Notes: generated by a model not told the origin, from the letters alone. A DNA stretch of 64,000 nucleotides from Agrobacterium tumefaciens (GCF_005221385.1 NZ_CP039903.1:2795001-2859000), one strand, 5' to 3'; counted from the first letter of the stretch, positions 1 to 14,404 are shown. Program-made: numbers and translations.

Positions 1-1966
<1,966 letters not shown>

Positions 1967-2219
1967 CCCATTGTTCATGTTCATCAAACAAAGTTCGATG
2001 ACATCATTCTTCTGTCCTGACGCCCGAAGGGCTCCGGACGGGCCGCGCCAAAAGGCGCGACGGACTAGCGTCCTGTATGGCTGCCACGCTCGATCTCGAG
2101 CAAGGCAGGCAAACGGACCAGTCACGGAAAGACGTGTAATTAAGATAAAAAGTGGCAATGCCACCCAGCTTCTCGAAACAACACTCATGTGAAAACATGA
2201 TCAATGTTGCGTTTTGCCG

Positions 2220-2334
2220 ACCTGGTGGTTATCGCGGGGCGGCTGCACCCGTTCCCATTCCGAACACGGCCGTGAAACGCCCCAGCGCCAATGGTACTCC
2301 GTCTCAAGACGCGGGAGAGTAGGTCGCTGCCAGG
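2220..2334 (+). rRNA. rrf: 5S ribosomal RNA
   Basis: The sequence opens with cctggtgg and closes with the complementary ccagg. It contains the conserved core ttcccattccgaacacgg, giving a length of about 115 bases. It is flanked by a perfect 14-base inverted repeat (2204-2217 atgttgcgttttgc and 2338-2351 gcaaaacgcaacat). That repeat would close a long precursor stem around 5S, the usual substrate of RNase processing. A terminator follows at 2394. Confidence 0.96.
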
Positions 2335-2393
2335 TCTGCAAAACGCAACATCAAATCTTCTCAAATCAAACTTCGGCCCAGCCGATACAAGAG

Positions 2394-2414
2394 GGCCGCT
2401 AATAGCGGCCTTTT
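2394..2414 (+). terminator. Terminator after 5S rRNA
   Basis: The perfect stem ggccgct (2394-2400) and agcggcc (2404-2410) with a 3-base loop is followed by tttt. It lies 60 bases after 5S, so it probably ends most rrn transcripts before the tRNA. Confidence 0.75.
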
Positions 2415-2561
2415 GTCGTTCCGGGACTTAAAACATAAGGCAAACGCCTCGTGCGTCCCTTACAGGAAACAAATCGCCTTCGGCAATTTGCTCCGGCAGT
2501 AGGCATCACAGCTTCCCTGTGATGCAGTCGCGATAAATCCCATAGGGATTTACACTGGTAA

Positions 2562-2638
<77 letters not shown>

Positions 2639-2666
2639 AAATCTTCAAGACTTATCAAACGAATAA

Positions 2667-2689
2667 GCCCTCCTCATCGGAGGGCTTTT
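2667..2689 (+). terminator. Terminator after tRNA-fMet
   Basis: Stem gccctcc (2667-2673) and ggagggc (2679-2685) with a short loop, then tttt. It lies 29 bases after the tRNA end. Confidence 0.8.
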
Positions 2690-2830
2690 GCGTTCTAAGC
2701 CCTCAAATGCCTATGCATCATCTGAGTCGTAATCTGTCTCTCTTTCTGTGGCCGATTCAGCCTTTCGAGATTGCGATAAATCCGGATTTGGCCATGATGC
2801 GCAAATCATCCAACGAAGAAGAAAGCCGCC

Positions 2831-4639
2831 GTGACCGCCGACCCGTTGCAGATACTCAAGACCGTTTACGGCTATGACACGTTCCGCGGACGCCAGGGCG
2901 ATATCATCCAGCATGTCATGGCGGGAAACAATGCCTTCGTCCTCATGCCGACGGGCGGAGGAAAGTCGCTTTGTTACCAGATCCCGGCGCTTGCCCGTAG
3001 CGGCATGGGGCTGATCGTTTCACCGCTGATCGCATTGATGGTGGACCAGGTCGCGGCACTTCGTCAGGCGGGTGTGCGGGCCGAGGCCCTGAATTCCGAT
3101 CTTTCTCTGGAAGAGCGTCGAACGCTCTGGCGGGAGATGCGGGCCGGCAATGTCGACATTCTTTATGCCGCGCCGGAAACCCTTCTCAAGCCGGATGTGC
3201 TGGACGCGCTTCAATCCATTGACCTGTCACTGATCGCGGTTGATGAAGCTCATTGCCTGTCGCAATGGGGGCATGATTTCCGACCGCCTTACCGTCAGCT
3301 CGATATGCTGATCGAGCGTTTTCCCGATACTCCACGCATGGCGCTGACGGCGACCGCCGACGAGCCTACCCGTACCGAAATTCTCGGTCATCTCGCGATT
3401 GATGAGGATGACGCGTTCATTGCCGGATTCGACCGCCCCAACATCCGCTATGCGATCATGGAAAAGGACAATCCCCGCGCCCAGCTGAAACGCTTTCTCA
3501 AGGGCCGGGAGAATGAGAGCGGCATCGTTTATTGCCTGTCGAAACGCAAGGTCGATGAGACGGCGGCGTGGTTGCGGGAAGAGGGGCGAGACGCGCTGCC
3601 CTATCACGCGGGTATGGACAAGACCGCCCGCGAGGCAAACCAGACCCGTTTTCAGCACGGTGAGGCGGTGATTATCGTCGCCACCGTCGCTTTCGGCATG
3701 GGCATCGACAAGCCGGATGTGCGCTTCGTGGTTCATATCGATCTGCCGGGCAGCATCGAGGCCTATTATCAGGAGACCGGCCGTGCCGGTCGTGATGGTC
3801 TGCCGTCAGACGTGCTTATGCTTTACGGTTATGAAGACATCGCCTTGCGCAACCGCTTCATTGAAGAATCGGATGTCGCGGACCAGCGCAAATATATGGA
3901 GCGCCAGAAGCTTGATTCCCTGCTCGGTCTTGCGGAAACAGCGGGCTGCCGCCGTCAGGTCCTGCTCTCCTACTTCGGTGATCGATGCGAGCCGTGCGGT
4001 AACTGCGATACCTGTGCGGAGCCGCCGGACCTGTTTGACGGCGCGATAGCCGCGCAAAAGCTGCTCTCCTGCATTTACCGCACCGGGGAACGTTTCGGCC
4101 AGGCCTATGTCATTCGCGTTTTGCTCGGCGTCGAGGACGAGCGTATTTCCCGTTTCGGGCACGATCAGATCACCACTTACGGGATCGGCAAAGAGCATGA
4201 CAATCGCTCCTGGCGCGCCATTTTGCGGCAGCTGGTTGCACTGCGCCTGATCGAAGTGGATCTGTCCGGACATGGCGGATTGTCGATTTCCGAAGAAGGG
4301 AGGCGGTTCCTGCGCGAAAAGCCAGCCCTGATGCTGAGAATACCATCCGCGCCCCGTTCGGCCCGGCAGCAGACGCCGCGGAATGCCGCATCGACAGCTT
4401 TGCCGGAGGCAGATCGTAGTCTCTTCGAGGTGCTGCGTGCAAAGCGTATGGAAATTGCCCGTGCGCAGAACGTCCCGCCTTATGTGATTTTTCACGATAA
4501 GACCCTGATCGAACTGGCTGCTGCGAAACCGGCCTCGGCGAGGGAGATGGCGCAGATCCCCGGCGTCGGAGACACCAAGCTGGAGCGCTACGGCCCCGCC
4601 TTTCTTGAGGCGATCATGCAGCACGCAACTGGCGCGTGA
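2831..4639 (+). CDS. recQ: ATP-dependent DNA helicase RecQ
   Basis: A 602-residue superfamily 2 3'-5' DNA helicase for recombination and fork repair in the cytoplasm. Walker A TGGGKS is at residues 41-46 and the DEAH box at 138-141 runs into HCLSQWGHDFRP, the aromatic-rich loop specific to RecQ. The helicase C lobe has QETGRAGRDG near 315. The zinc site uses Cys 373 and the cluster CEPCGNCDTC (386-395). A winged helix follows, then an HRDC domain from about 520. The start is GTG at 2831. Length matches E. coli RecQ (about 610). It stands alone on the plus strand after the rrn operon. Confidence 0.96.
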   Translation: MTADPLQILKTVYGYDTFRGRQGDIIQHVMAGNNAFVLMPTGGGKSLCYQIPALARSGMGLIVSPLIALMVDQVAALRQAGVRAEALNSDLSLEERRTLWREMRAGNVDILYAAPETLLKPDVLDALQSIDLSLIAVDEAHCLSQWGHDFRPPYRQLDMLIERFPDTPRMALTATADEPTRTEILGHLAIDEDDAFIAGFDRPNIRYAIMEKDNPRAQLKRFLKGRENESGIVYCLSKRKVDETAAWLREEGRDALPYHAGMDKTAREANQTRFQHGEAVIIVATVAFGMGIDKPDVRFVVHIDLPGSIEAYYQETGRAGRDGLPSDVLMLYGYEDIALRNRFIEESDVADQRKYMERQKLDSLLGLAETAGCRRQVLLSYFGDRCEPCGNCDTCAEPPDLFDGAIAAQKLLSCIYRTGERFGQAYVIRVLLGVEDERISRFGHDQITTYGIGKEHDNRSWRAILRQLVALRLIEVDLSGHGGLSISEEGRRFLREKPALMLRIPSAPRSARQQTPRNAASTALPEADRSLFEVLRAKRMEIARAQNVPPYVIFHDKTLIELAAAKPASAREMAQIPGVGDTKLERYGPAFLEAIMQHATGA

Positions 4640-4696
4640 CTGACAGATAAATTCGGCGAAGAGCAGCTTGGGGATAGTAAGGTAAAGCGTAAAGGC

Positions 4697-5929
4697 TCAG
4701 CCTGTCGTATCCTTAAAGAGAACGTTCTGATCGATGAGATAGCGGGAAAACAAGGGCAGACTTGCCCCCCCGATCGCCCGGGCCTGGCTGCCGACCGCGC
4801 CTTCGATGATCTCCGGCAGTGTGACGCCCTGAAGATCATGATGCTTGAGGGCAAGCCGGGTGGCGGAGACTATTCTCGCCCTGACCCAGTCGGGAAAACC
4901 ACCATCGATGATGACGCTGGAAAAATCGATGATGGAGGCTGCCGCGATAACAGCTTGCGCGAGCGCCGCGGCAGTTTTATTGATCCAGCTTTCCAGCGGT
5001 TCGCCGAAATCGATCCATTCGTCGGGTGAGAACCACAGGGGACGCGGATCGATACCCTTTTCACGTAGCATGTTCTCGAGAACGAATATCGACGCGATTT
5101 TCAGAAGCTGAACCGTGTTGCCATCCTGCCCCTGCACCGGCAGGGGGCCGATCGCGCCGGCGGTACCTGTTTTTCCAGAGAACAGCGCCGAATTCAAAAC
5201 GACTCCGCCACCGATGAAGGAACCGATGAAGATATAGAGAAAATCGGGGTAGTTCTGGCCGGCGCCAAAAACCAGTTCTGCACCGCAGGCACTGGTCGCG
5301 TCATTCTGCAGAAAGACGGGGTAGCTGACGCTTTCGGCAATTTCGGAGCGGATATCAACATCCCGCCACCGTTCCATTTCGGCTTGCGGCGCGCCCACTT
5401 CCTGGGCCCAGTTCCACAGCTCGAATGGGGCGGCGATACCAACTCCGGTGATTTTTTGCCGTTCCGCCGGTGACAATTTCGATTCGATCTCCGTGATCCC
5501 TTCGATCACGAACGGCAATATCCACTCCGGCAGAGGGTAAGGGTAAGTTTTGCGGAGCTTGAGTTTTATCCGGCCGACAAAATCCATCAGCACGAGATCG
5601 ACGCTGCGCCGGCCGATCTTCACGCCAAAAGAAAAGACGGCGTCGGGATTGAGGCGCATCGGCGTCGATGGTTGCCCGACTTTTCCGCGCAACCTTTCGC
5701 CACGAATGAGAAGGCCGTCTTTCTCCAGCGAGCGCATGATGACCGAGACAGTTTGCGCCGAAAGGCCGCAAAGCCTGGATATTTCGGCTTTCGACAATCC
5801 GCCATGGCGGCGCACGAGCGACAGCACCAGCCGCTCATTATAAGCGCGCACCCCGATCTGGTTGGCGCCGCCGCTCATATCCATAATGGTGGGCGGCGCA
5901 GGCGGCGCCGTCTCGACAGATTGTCTCAT
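4697..5929 (-). CDS. frcR: ROK-family transcriptional repressor, probably FrcR
   Basis: A 410-residue repressor. The N-terminal winged helix-turn-helix (about residues 25-85, with SKAEISRLCGLSAQTVS) is followed by a ROK sugar-kinase-like domain with FGVKIGRRSVDL and later GVGIAAPFELW and FIGSFIGGGVV. The CxCGxxGCxE zinc motif of many ROK proteins is absent where GKTGTAGAIGPLPV stands. It is divergent from frcB across 265 bases, so it probably represses the sugar operon and is relieved by sugar or sugar phosphate. The naming rests on this arrangement. An internal start (Met 16 or Met 18) is possible. Confidence 0.8.
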   Translation of the reverse strand: MRQSVETAPPAPPTIMDMSGGANQIGVRAYNERLVLSLVRRHGGLSKAEISRLCGLSAQTVSVIMRSLEKDGLLIRGERLRGKVGQPSTPMRLNPDAVFSFGVKIGRRSVDLVLMDFVGRIKLKLRKTYPYPLPEWILPFVIEGITEIESKLSPAERQKITGVGIAAPFELWNWAQEVGAPQAEMERWRDVDIRSEIAESVSYPVFLQNDATSACGAELVFGAGQNYPDFLYIFIGSFIGGGVVLNSALFSGKTGTAGAIGPLPVQGQDGNTVQLLKIASIFVLENMLREKGIDPRPLWFSPDEWIDFGEPLESWINKTAAALAQAVIAAASIIDFSSVIIDGGFPDWVRARIVSATRLALKHHDLQGVTLPEIIEGAVGSQARAIGGASLPLFSRYLIDQNVLFKDTTG

Positions 5930-6054
5930 AATGTCATCCTCCCGCCCGCTATATCCGTCATGACCGATACCTGCAGGCTTTATGGCAATCTTGCTATCGC
6001 AACGTAAACAACGGCGGCGATATTCCTCCCTGCCGCATATTAGAATGCCATACG

Positions 6055-6088
6055 GAATTAATAATTCAATCGGATTTATTTATTGACA
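6055..6088 (+). promoter_or_regulatory. Putative frcB operator and promoter
   Basis: An AT-rich inverted repeat GAATT-AAT-AATTC (6055-6067) lies 15 bases upstream of a perfect -35 hexamer TTGACA (6083-6088). The corresponding -10 region near 6106 is weak. This AT-rich palindrome fits the operators used by NagC/Mlc-type ROK repressors, but assigning it to FrcR is inference. Confidence 0.4.
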
Positions 6089-6194
6089 GGCGTTTCCTTT
6101 GGTGGTTCCATCTGTGCCAACGGTCGCTGTTCTCGGAGGAGACGAGATCGTCGAGTAACCGTCACGGTGCTTAAATATCCATTGGGAGGATTAA

Positions 6195-7217
6195 ATGAAG
6201 ACCACTGTTTCCGCTCTTCTGGGCGCGCTTGCGCTTGGCGTTTCTTTCGCTTCCGTCGCGTCCGCGGCCGATACTTCGGTTTGCCTCATTACCAAAACCG
6301 ACACCAATCCCTTCTTCGTCAAGATGAAGGAAGGCGCGACCGCCAAGGCCAAAGAACTTGGCGTGACGCTGAAATCCTATGCCGGCAAGATCGACGGCGA
6401 TTCCGAAAGCCAGGTGGCAGCCATCGAGACCTGCATCGCCGATGGCGCCAAGGGTATCCTGATCACCGCATCTGACACCAAGGGCATCGTTCCGGCCGTG
6501 CAGAAGGCGCGTGACGCAGGCCTTCTGGTGATCGCTCTCGACACGCCTCTGGAGCCCGTCGATGCCGCCGATTCCACCTTTGCCACCGACAATCTTCTGG
6601 CTGGTGAGCTGATCGGCAAATGGGCCGCCGGCACCCTTGGTGATAAGGCCAAGGACGCAAAAATCGCCTTCCTCAACCTCACCCCCTCCCAGCCGACGGT
6701 GGATGTGCTGCGTAACCAGGGCTTCATGAAGGGCTTTGGCATCGACGTTAAGGACATCAACAAGATCGGTGATGAAAACGATCCGCGTATCGTTGGTCAC
6801 GATGTTACCAATGGTAACGAAGAAGGCGGCCGCTCGGCGATGGAAAATCTGCTGCAGAAGGACCCGACCATCAATGTCGTCCACACCATCAACGAACCTG
6901 CGGCAGCCGGTGCCTATGAGGCGCTGAAAGCGGTCGGCCGTGAAAAGGATGTACTGATCGTTTCCGTCGATGGCGGTTGCCCGGGCGTCAAGAACGTCGC
7001 GGAAGGCGTGATCGGTGCGACCTCGCAGCAATATCCGCTGCTGATGGCGGCGCTCGGCGTGGAAGCCGTCAAGAAGTTTGCCGACACCGGTGAAAAGCCG
7101 AAGCCGACCGAAGGCAAGAACTTCGTCGATACCGGCGTGACGCTGGTAACCGACAAGCCGGTCAAGGGTCTCGACTCGATCGATACGAAGGAAGGTCTCA
7201 ACAAGTGCTGGGGCTGA
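6195..7217 (+). CDS. frcB: Sugar ABC transporter, periplasmic binding protein FrcB
   Basis: A 340-residue type I periplasmic binding protein of the RbsB class. A signal peptide (about residues 1-24, ending ASVASA) precedes a mature start at [17 protein letters not shown]. The family pattern is clear: [23 protein letters not shown], and a third segment with [19 protein letters not shown] strong ribosome site (gggagga) lies just before the ATG. In Sinorhizobium meliloti the FrcBCA system imports fructose, ribose and mannose, and order and kinase partner agree here. The actual substrate is inferred from synteny. Confidence 0.85.
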   Translation: MKTTVSALLGALALGVSFASVASAADTSVCLITKTDTNPFFVKMKEGATAKAKELGVTLKSYAGKIDGDSESQVAAIETCIADGAKGILITASDTKGIVPAVQKARDAGLLVIALDTPLEPVDAADSTFATDNLLAGELIGKWAAGTLGDKAKDAKIAFLNLTPSQPTVDVLRNQGFMKGFGIDVKDINKIGDENDPRIVGHDVTNGNEEGGRSAMENLLQKDPTINVVHTINEPAAAGAYEALKAVGREKDVLIVSVDGGCPGVKNVAEGVIGATSQQYPLLMAALGVEAVKKFADTGEKPKPTEGKNFVDTGVTLVTDKPVKGLDSIDTKEGLNKCWG

Positions 7218-7236
7218 TGCCTCGCCGTTGAAATCC

Positions 7237-7258
7237 GCGGGGGCATTCGTGCCCCCGC
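7237..7258 (+). other. Intercistronic hairpin after frcB
   Basis: A perfect 8-bp stem gcgggggc (7237-7244) and gcccccgc (7251-7258) with a 6-base loop and no T-run. Such hairpins often protect the upstream binding-protein mRNA and lower expression of the downstream permease. The frcB-frcC gap is 224 bases and holds no other gene. Confidence 0.5.
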
Positions 7259-7441
7259 CCTTGGACGAGAATGATTCAGGCACGATCCGGGGGATCGGAC
7301 AAAGGAACAAACGAGCGGGTCGCGCGTCCTGCGGGGATGGCATAGGCCGCTTCACAACACTTTGAAATCTACGCATCATTCTCTTTTGAGATAGACCCCG
7401 GTGTCAGGGCTGGTGCGATAGAGCGATCGGGAGGAAAATCC

Positions 7442-8524
7442 ATGAGCGATCAGCCGGTGCGGGCTCAGCCGCATAATGAATTTGAAAAAGTGCTTTCGGG
7501 AAGTTCGACGCAGGTCGCCGCTTTCGATACGCACGACAAGAGTGTTCTGGAAACACTACAGCACTTTCTCCACTCCAGCCCGGCGGCCGTTCCGCTTATC
7601 GTTCTGGTGCTGTCGCTGATTGTTTTCGGCCTGCTCCTCGGCGGCAAGTTTTTCTCGGCCTTCACGCTGACCCTTATTTTGCAGCAGGTCGCCATCGTCG
7701 GTATTGTCGGCGCGGCGCAGTCGCTGGTCATCCTGACGGCGGGGATCGATCTGTCGGTTGGCGCGATCATGGTTCTGTCCTCCGTCATCATGGGACAGTT
7801 CACCTTCCGTTACGGCTTGCCGGCGGAACTCTCCATTCTCTGTGGCCTTGCCGTCGGCGCATTTTGCGGCTTCATCAACGGTATACTGGTCTCGCGCATG
7901 CGCCTGCCGCCCTTCATCGTCACGCTCGGCATGTGGCAGATCGTACTGGCGACCAACTTCCTCTATTCCGCAAACGAGACGATCCGAGCCCAGGATATCG
8001 CCCAGCAGGCGCCGATCCTGCAATTCTTCGGCGCCAATATCCGTGTCGGCAGCGCGGTCTTCACCTATGGCGTCATCGCCATGGTTCTGCTTGTCGCCCT
8101 GCTCTGGTATGTGCTCAACCGCACCGCCTGGGGCCGCCATCTTTATGCTGTGGGTGACGATCCGGATGCTGCCGAACTTGCCGGCGTCAACGTCAAGCGT
8201 ATGTTGACCACCGTTTATACCCTGTCCGGCCTCATCTGCGCCTTCGCCGGCTGGGCCTTGATCGGCCGCATCGGCTCGGTTTCGCCGACCGCCGGTCAAT
8301 TCGCCAATATCGAATCCATTACCGCAGTGGTCATTGGCGGCCTGTCGCTGTTCGGCGGGCGCGGCTCCATCATGGGTATGATCTTCGGTGCCCTGATCGT
8401 CGGCGTCTTTTCGCTCGGCCTGAGGCTCATCGGGACAGACCCGCAATGGACCTATCTGTTGATCGGCGTTCTCATCATCATGGCTGTCGCAATCGACCAG
8501 TGGATCAGAAAGGTAGCAGGCTGA
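7442..8524 (+). CDS. frcC: Sugar ABC transporter permease FrcC
   Basis: A 360-residue inner-membrane permease of the RbsC family. A hydrophilic cytoplasmic N-terminus of about 50 residues is followed by roughly ten hydrophobic segments. Family signatures include LTAGIDLSVGAIM, PPFIVTLGMW, and GRHLYAVGDDPDAAELAGVNV, the cytoplasmic loop that contacts the ATPase. The ATG follows gggaggaaaatcc. The stop overlaps the frcA start (TGATG), pointing to translational coupling. Confidence 0.9.
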   Translation: MSDQPVRAQPHNEFEKVLSGSSTQVAAFDTHDKSVLETLQHFLHSSPAAVPLIVLVLSLIVFGLLLGGKFFSAFTLTLILQQVAIVGIVGAAQSLVILTAGIDLSVGAIMVLSSVIMGQFTFRYGLPAELSILCGLAVGAFCGFINGILVSRMRLPPFIVTLGMWQIVLATNFLYSANETIRAQDIAQQAPILQFFGANIRVGSAVFTYGVIAMVLLVALLWYVLNRTAWGRHLYAVGDDPDAAELAGVNVKRMLTTVYTLSGLICAFAGWALIGRIGSVSPTAGQFANIESITAVVIGGLSLFGGRGSIMGMIFGALIVGVFSLGLRLIGTDPQWTYLLIGVLIIMAVAIDQWIRKVAG

Positions 8525-9306
8525 TGGCAAAAGAACCCATTCTCACAGCACGCAATCTCGTCAAACGCTACGGCCGGGTAACCGCCCTCGACCATGCCGA
8601 TTTTGATCTCTATCCGGGCGAAATCCTCGCTGTCATCGGTGACAATGGCGCCGGCAAATCCTCTCTCATCAAGGCGATTTCCGGTGCGGTGACGCCCGAT
8701 GAGGGAGAGATCAGGCTGGAAGGCCAGCCCGTGCAGTTCCGCTCGCCCATCGAGGCGCGCAAGGCCGGCATCGAGACGGTCTATCAGAACCTCGCGCTCT
8801 CACCGGCACTTTCCATAGCTGACAATATGTTCCTCGGCCGGGAAATCCGCAAAGCCGGCATTCAGGGCAGTCTTTTCCGCGCGCTGGACCGCCCGGCCAT
8901 GGAAAAATTCGCCCGCGAGAAACTCTCGGAACTCGGCCTGATGACGATCCAGAACATCAATCAGGCGGTGGAAACCCTCTCCGGCGGCCAGCGGCAGGGT
9001 GTAGCGGTGGCGCGTGCGGCGGCCTTCGGCTCCAAGGTCGTCATACTCGACGAACCGACGGCGGCGCTTGGTGTCAAGGAAAGCCGGCGCGTTCTGGAGC
9101 TTATTCTGGACGTGCGCTCGCGCGGGTTGCCGATCGTTCTCATCTCGCACAACATGCCGCATGTTTTCGAGGTTGCGGATCGCATCCATATCCACCGGCT
9201 CGGCAAGCGCCTGTGCGTCATCAATCCGAAGGACTACTCCATGTCCGACGCCGTCGCCTTCATGACCGGCGCCAAGGAAGCGCCGAAGGAAACGCTTGCC
9301 GCATGA
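8524..9306 (+). CDS. frcA: Sugar ABC transporter ATP-binding protein FrcA
   Basis: A 260-residue ABC ATPase with Walker A GDNGAGKSS, signature LSGGQRQG, Walker B VVILDEPTAAL and the switch His in VLISHNM. It carries a single nucleotide-binding domain, unlike the double-length RbsA, so it should act as a homodimer. The start at 8524 overlaps the frcC stop. An upstream extension in the same frame overlaps frcC and was rejected. Its last bases overlap frcK (ATGA). Confidence 0.92.
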   Translation: MAKEPILTARNLVKRYGRVTALDHADFDLYPGEILAVIGDNGAGKSSLIKAISGAVTPDEGEIRLEGQPVQFRSPIEARKAGIETVYQNLALSPALSIADNMFLGREIRKAGIQGSLFRALDRPAMEKFAREKLSELGLMTIQNINQAVETLSGGQRQGVAVARAAAFGSKVVILDEPTAALGVKESRRVLELILDVRSRGLPIVLISHNMPHVFEVADRIHIHRLGKRLCVINPKDYSMSDAVAFMTGAKEAPKETLAA

Positions 9307-9932
9307 CGCTGAAGCTTGAAACGATCGCCGAGGATGTTCTTCGGCGGGCAGAGGGCAAATCCCGTTTTATCATCGCTATTGCCGGTCCCCCTGGGGCCGG
9401 CAAATCCACGCTGGCGGATGCCCTTTGTGACGCTTTGCTCGCACGGGGCGAAACGGCCGCCGTCCTGCCGATGGATGGCTTCCATATGGACAATGGCATA
9501 CTTGAAGAGCGAGGGCTGCTGTCGCGCAAGGGCGCGCCCGAAACCTTTGACGTGCGTGGTTTTCTCGATATCGTCTTTGCCGTTCGCAAGGGCGGGCAGG
9601 AGGTGCTTGTTCCGGTTTTCGACCGCTCCCGCGAAATCGCCATTGCTTCCGCCCGCGCCATCGCGCCTGAGACCCACTTCATCCTGGCTGAAGGCAATTA
9701 TCTGCTGCTCAACGAGGCGCCTTGGACAGCGCTTTCCGATAACTTCGACCTCACCATTTTCGTTGGACCGTCCGTCGCGGTGCTTGAAGAGAGGCTGCGC
9801 AACAGATGGCAGGGCTATGGTCTTGATGCAGCTGCGGTCCACGCCAAGCTGTTTGAAAACGATCTTCCCAACGGCAAAAGGGTGATCGAGAACACCCGCC
9901 CCGCCGATATTCACATCGATATCTGGGAATAG
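9303..9932 (+). CDS. frcK: P-loop kinase of the fructose operon, FrcK
   Basis: A 209-residue kinase of the uridine kinase/phosphoribulokinase/pantothenate kinase fold. Walker A GPPGAGKST is near residue 28, followed by LPMDGFHMDN, RKGAPETFDV, and AEGNYLLL, all typical of the FrcK/YggC group. It is coupled to frcA by ATGA overlap. Its exact substrate is unproven. By position it may phosphorylate the imported sugar or a derivative, though the fold is not that of a classical PfkB or ROK fructokinase. Confidence 0.8.
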   Translation: MTLKLETIAEDVLRRAEGKSRFIIAIAGPPGAGKSTLADALCDALLARGETAAVLPMDGFHMDNGILEERGLLSRKGAPETFDVRGFLDIVFAVRKGGQEVLVPVFDRSREIAIASARAIAPETHFILAEGNYLLLNEAPWTALSDNFDLTIFVGPSVAVLEERLRNRWQGYGLDAAAVHAKLFENDLPNGKRVIENTRPADIHIDIWE

Positions 9933-10042
9933 ATTAACGCTTTCCCGTCCTGTGGCGGCAAGGCGCACTTGTCGTTAAGCCTTTGTTGACCATGTGTTGA
10001 ATCTTTTTGATCCACAGGGTGGGGCTTTCCTGTGTCTATTCA

Positions 10043-10070
10043 TTGACGTGAAAATTTCCTCATATACTAT
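10043..10070 (+). promoter_or_regulatory. Putative nrdHIEF promoter, with possible NrdR-like site
   Basis: TTGACG (10043-10048), 16 bases, then TACTAT (10065-10070), placing transcription start just before the riboswitch. The AT-rich catatactatatgtg (10061-10075) over the -10 loosely resembles an NrdR box. No clear second box was found, so NrdR control is only suggested. Confidence 0.45.
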
Positions 10071-10079
10071 ATGTGGTGT

Positions 10080-10275
10080 TCGAGGTTCTTCCGATTCGCA
10101 AGGATTGGGAGCTAAGACGGGAATTCGGTGCGTAACGCCATTATGGCGAAGCAAGGCCGAAACTGCCCCCGCAACTGTAAGCGGCGAGCATCGTTCCGAT
10201 TTGGGTCACTGGGGTCAAAAGCCCCGGGAAGGCCGGAACAGATGTTGTGACCCGCAAGTCAGGAGACCTGCCTTG
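10080..10275 (+). promoter_or_regulatory. Cobalamin (B12) riboswitch ahead of nrdHIEF
   Basis: The conserved aptamer parts appear in order: gggaattcggtgcg (10119-10132), ctgcccccgcaactgtaag (10164-10182), gccccgggaaggccgg near 10221, and the 3' B12 box agtcaggagacctgcc (10257-10272). The aptamer ends about 315 bases before nrdH. Adenosylcobalamin binding normally lowers expression of the genes downstream. Here these encode the B12-independent class Ib ribonucleotide reductase. The expression platform (10276-10440) was not resolved. A weak atgc-cagt-gcat hairpin before a T-run at 10390-10396 is one terminator candidate. Confidence 0.93.
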
Positions 10276-10440
10276 AGCGCAAACGTCCACGGGCGGGGTG
10301 TCCGGAAGGAAGGTATGGCGCAAATGAATTGCGTTCGCCCTTTTCTGCCCCCTCCAGAACAAGCTTCGGGGTGAAGTCATGCCAGTGCATTTTTTTAAGT
10401 TCCTGCGCTCATCGGCGTAGAGAGTGATCTTACGCGGCCC

Positions 10441-10497
10441 GGAACATTTTCAGGGACACCGGTTTCCGTCCGGAAATGCGACAAACCCTCTAAGCCG
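10441..10497. repeat. Rhizobial intergenic palindrome, copy 1
   Basis: A degenerate copy of a short palindromic element seen five times here. Its common core is roughly GAGCATTTCC-GGAAAA, a variable loop, CGGTTTTCC, GTCCGGAAATGCG, then an A-rich end. This copy lies in the nrd leader between riboswitch and nrdH. It resembles the RIME-type elements of Rhizobiaceae. Confidence 0.55.
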
Positions 10498-10589
10498 TGC
10501 GCCTCACCTGAATGACAGATCCATCCACCCGATTGCGACCGCAATCGGCAATGTTGAGCCGTGTGTAATGCGGCTTCGAAAGGGAAATT

Positions 10590-10811
10590 ATGACCGTCAC
10601 CGTTTACAGCAAGCCCGCCTGCGTCCAATGCACCGCCACCTATCGCGCGCTGGACCGCATCGGTGTCCCCTATGAGATAGTCGATATTTCTGAAGATGCG
10701 GATGCGCTCGATCACGTTCGCGGCCTCGGTTACATGCAGGTTCCCGTGGTCGTCGCCGGCGAACGCCATTGGGCGGGTTTCCGGCCGGATATGATCGGCG
10801 CGATCAGCTGA
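10590..10811 (+). CDS. nrdH: Glutaredoxin-like NrdH
   Basis: A 73-residue thiol-disulfide carrier that reduces the class Ib ribonucleotide reductase. The redox motif is CVQC at residues 11-14, and the C-terminal WAGFRPD is the NrdH signature recognised by thioredoxin reductase. It is first gene of the operon, with nrdI 12 bases downstream. A ribosome site aaaggg precedes the ATG. A perfect hairpin (10530-10547, cgattgc/gcaatcg) sits in the leader 43 bases upstream. Confidence 0.95.
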   Translation: MTVTVYSKPACVQCTATYRALDRIGVPYEIVDISEDADALDHVRGLGYMQVPVVVAGERHWAGFRPDMIGAIS

Positions 10812-10823
10812 GGCGGCAGCGTG

Positions 10824-11209
10824 ATGGGGCTGATCGTTTATTATTCCAGCCGCTCTGAAAACACGCATCGTTTCCTTCTGAAGCTCGAGCGGCGCTTGTT
10901 TCGCCTGCCGCTCGGTGCTGAGGATGACGTGCCTCAGGTGTCGGAGCCCTATGTGCTCGTTACCCCCACCTATGGCGGCGGCGGTATGAAAGGGGCAGTG
11001 CCGAAGCCGGTCATCCGGTTTTTGAACGAGCCCTCCAACCGAAATCTCATTCGCGGTGTCATCGCGGCGGGCAACACGAATTTTGGCGCAGCTTTCGCAT
11101 CCGCCGGAGATATCGTCTCGCGCAAATGCGCAGTGCCGTTTCTCTATCGCTTCGAGCTTCTCGGCACGGAGGAAGATGTCGCCAACGTCAAACATGGATT
11201 GGAACGATT

Positions 11210-11222
<13 letters not shown>
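10824..11222 (+). CDS. nrdI: Flavodoxin-like NrdI
   Basis: A 132-residue FMN protein that supplies the oxidant for assembling the dimanganese-tyrosyl cofactor of NrdF. The FMN phosphate loop [12 protein letters not shown] starts at about residue 5, and TPTYGGGG and AGNTNFG follow as usual for NrdI. GTG at 10821 directly precedes the ATG and could also be used. The gagg at 10810-10813 is spaced slightly better for the GTG. The end overlaps the nrdE start by 13 bases. Confidence 0.94.
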
Positions 11223-14387
<3,165 letters not shown>

Positions 14388-14404
14388 AACCAGAGGCCGG
14401 GAAG

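Noticed and set aside
9994..10374. Open frame of 126 codons over the riboswitch
   Set aside because: The stretch is explained by the cobalamin aptamer.
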